DNA of 32,298 nt from an uncultured Methanobrevibacter sp. (GTDB lineage Archaea > Methanobacteriota > Methanobacteria > Methanobacteriales > Methanobacteriaceae). Positions 31,761-32,298 of the stretch are shown one piece after another (the first letter of the stretch is position 1; every line of letters begins with the position of its first letter). The translations under genes and the position numbers were made by a program. The notes under the pieces were generated by a model. That model saw nothing but the letters and a program-made list of their open reading frames with translations. It was not told the origin of the DNA and searched no databases. The stretch is from positions 1 to 32,298 of the forward strand of contig ONIK01000010.1 in the NCBI GenBank assembly GCA_900317865.1, written 5' to 3'.

Positions 31761-31922
31761 ATGGTTGACTGATGTCCATTGTAGAAATGAATAGTAGTGG
31801 GTGTAAACCAGTTATGGTGTGAAGGATGCGGATTTCAATTGGATATTGAAGGATATAAAAGTTGGGAAGAAGCGGAGAAAAAAGATAAAGATGATGACTA
31901 CGATTGGGACGATGACTTTTAG
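31761..31922 (+). pseudogene. Small zinc-ribbon protein with a damaged 5' end
   Basis: A good start (GGAG, then ATG 31761) is followed in frame by stops at codons 4, 8 and 10. The frame is then open to TAG at 31920-31922 and encodes VVGVNQLWCEGCGFQLDIEG and a long acidic tail ending DDDYDWDDDF. A zinc ribbon needs a second CxxC; bases 31776-31789 do encode one (CP, then CRNE) if read with small frame changes. The likely ancestral N-terminus was therefore a CPxCRNE knuckle before VVGVNQLWCEGCG. Several small indels, or sequence error, fit. The remaining intact frame would start at GTG 31797 (41 aa) without a ribosome site. Its end overlaps the ribosome site of the next zinc-ribbon gene. Confidence 0.5.
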
Positions 31923-31930
31923 GTGATAGA

Positions 31931-32298
31931 ATGCCGACATGTCCGAATTGTGGTGAACTTCTTATGACTGGCGATCCTTATTGTACTCATTGCGGCGCTA
32001 CCATAAGGTGGTATGATGATGAGGAAGATGAGGGAGGTTCCAGTGAGGTTGATGTATCTGAATTACTGGGTAATGAAATTCTGGTTGATTTATATAATCA
32101 GGGGTTTTTCCTACCTGAAGTTTTGAACATGAAAAAAGAGATAAATCAGTTTATGGATGAGTTTTCATGTGAATTAATTAGTGCCGAACCTTATAACGAT
32201 ATAGTTCTTTTCAATTTTTTAAAAGAAGAAAATTACTGGAGCACTACGCTTCGGGTAACATATGACCCTCATGCGCCGGTTTGGTTTTTAACTTTTCA
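31931..32298 (+). CDS. Zinc-ribbon protein, 3'-partial
   Basis: 122 codons to the right edge, no stop. Ribosome site AGGTGAT (31921-31927) is 3 nt before the ATG and overlaps the stop of the upstream small gene, so the two were translationally coupled. The N-terminus MPTCPNCGELLMTGDPYCTHCGA is a two-knuckle zinc ribbon (C4, C7, C18, C21). An acidic linker and a mixed domain follow, containing VDLYNQGFFLPEVLNMKKEI, an ISAEPYNDIVLFNF strand region and WSTTLRVTYDPHAPVWFLTF. I do not recognise the family; zinc-ribbon proteins of this size are common and mostly uncharacterised in Methanobacteriales. Confidence 0.7.
   Translation, partial: MPTCPNCGELLMTGDPYCTHCGATIRWYDDEEDEGGSSEVDVSELLGNEILVDLYNQGFFLPEVLNMKKEINQFMDEFSCELISAEPYNDIVLFNFLKEENYWSTTLRVTYDPHAPVWFLTF

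Noticed and set aside
31761..31800. Selenocysteine or pyrrolysine readthrough of the TGA/TAG codons in the zinc-ribbon gene
   Set aside because: Three stops of two kinds within ten codons cannot be explained by one recoding system, and neither amino acid is known in Methanobrevibacter. Indels restoring a CPxC knuckle fit better.

Overview
The window looks like a mesophilic, AT-rich gut methanogen of the Methanobacteriales, most likely Methanobrevibacter. Five complete methanogenesis marker genes and the end of a sixth lie at the left. Further right are a tetrahydromethanopterin biosynthesis gene (mptG), archaeal Trm5 and diphthine synthase, an archaeal split glutamate synthase, and Methanobrevibacter-style adhesin-like proteins with Ig-like repeats. 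The species cannot be named from the sequence alone. I see no tRNA, rRNA or CRISPR array.

Layout. 1-391: end of mmp2. 508-1398: an adhesin-like repeat fragment that seems to have lost its 5' end. 1541-6742: mmp3-mmp6-mmp5-mmp15-mmp17 as a tight operon, then nifB behind its own TATA box; this group is best read as the methyl-coenzyme M reductase (MCR) activation module. 6743-10860: a minus-strand accessory stretch with two TetR paralogs at its ends (the left one has an intact frame but no standard start codon), a decayed coding remnant, a multi-pass membrane protein and a small secreted protein. 10949-13074: a radical SAM protein with an unusual C-terminal domain and an unknown 216-aa protein. 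13204-15125: exonuclease VII (xseA, xseB) and a small EamA-type transporter. 15184-17490: a 768-aa secreted adhesin-like protein. 17598-20344: mptG, a RecB/Cas4-like nuclease and mtnA. 20711-26512: nitrogen assimilation, with glnA under a perfect GGAA-N6-TTCC palindrome (NrpR-like) and a four-gene glutamate synthase operon behind four AGGCATAT boxes. 26597-29242: an 881-aa ATP-grasp/KaiC-like fusion. 29464-31295: trm5 and dphB, divergent. 31761-32298: two small zinc-ribbon genes, the first damaged at its 5' end and the second running off the window.

How the parts fit. Mmp3 and Mmp17 belong to the ATP-driven complex that reduces F430 in MCR, and that complex carries clusters resembling the NifB product. 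This gives nifB a role without any nitrogenase in view. glnA and the glutamate synthase operon form the GS-GOGAT route. The synthase has no GltD, but it does have a FrhB-type subunit whose domains are in circularly permuted order, which suggests F420H2 as the electron donor. The most notable signals are that permutation, the AGGCATAT box array, the glnA operator, the start-less TetR gene and the nifB-mmp linkage.
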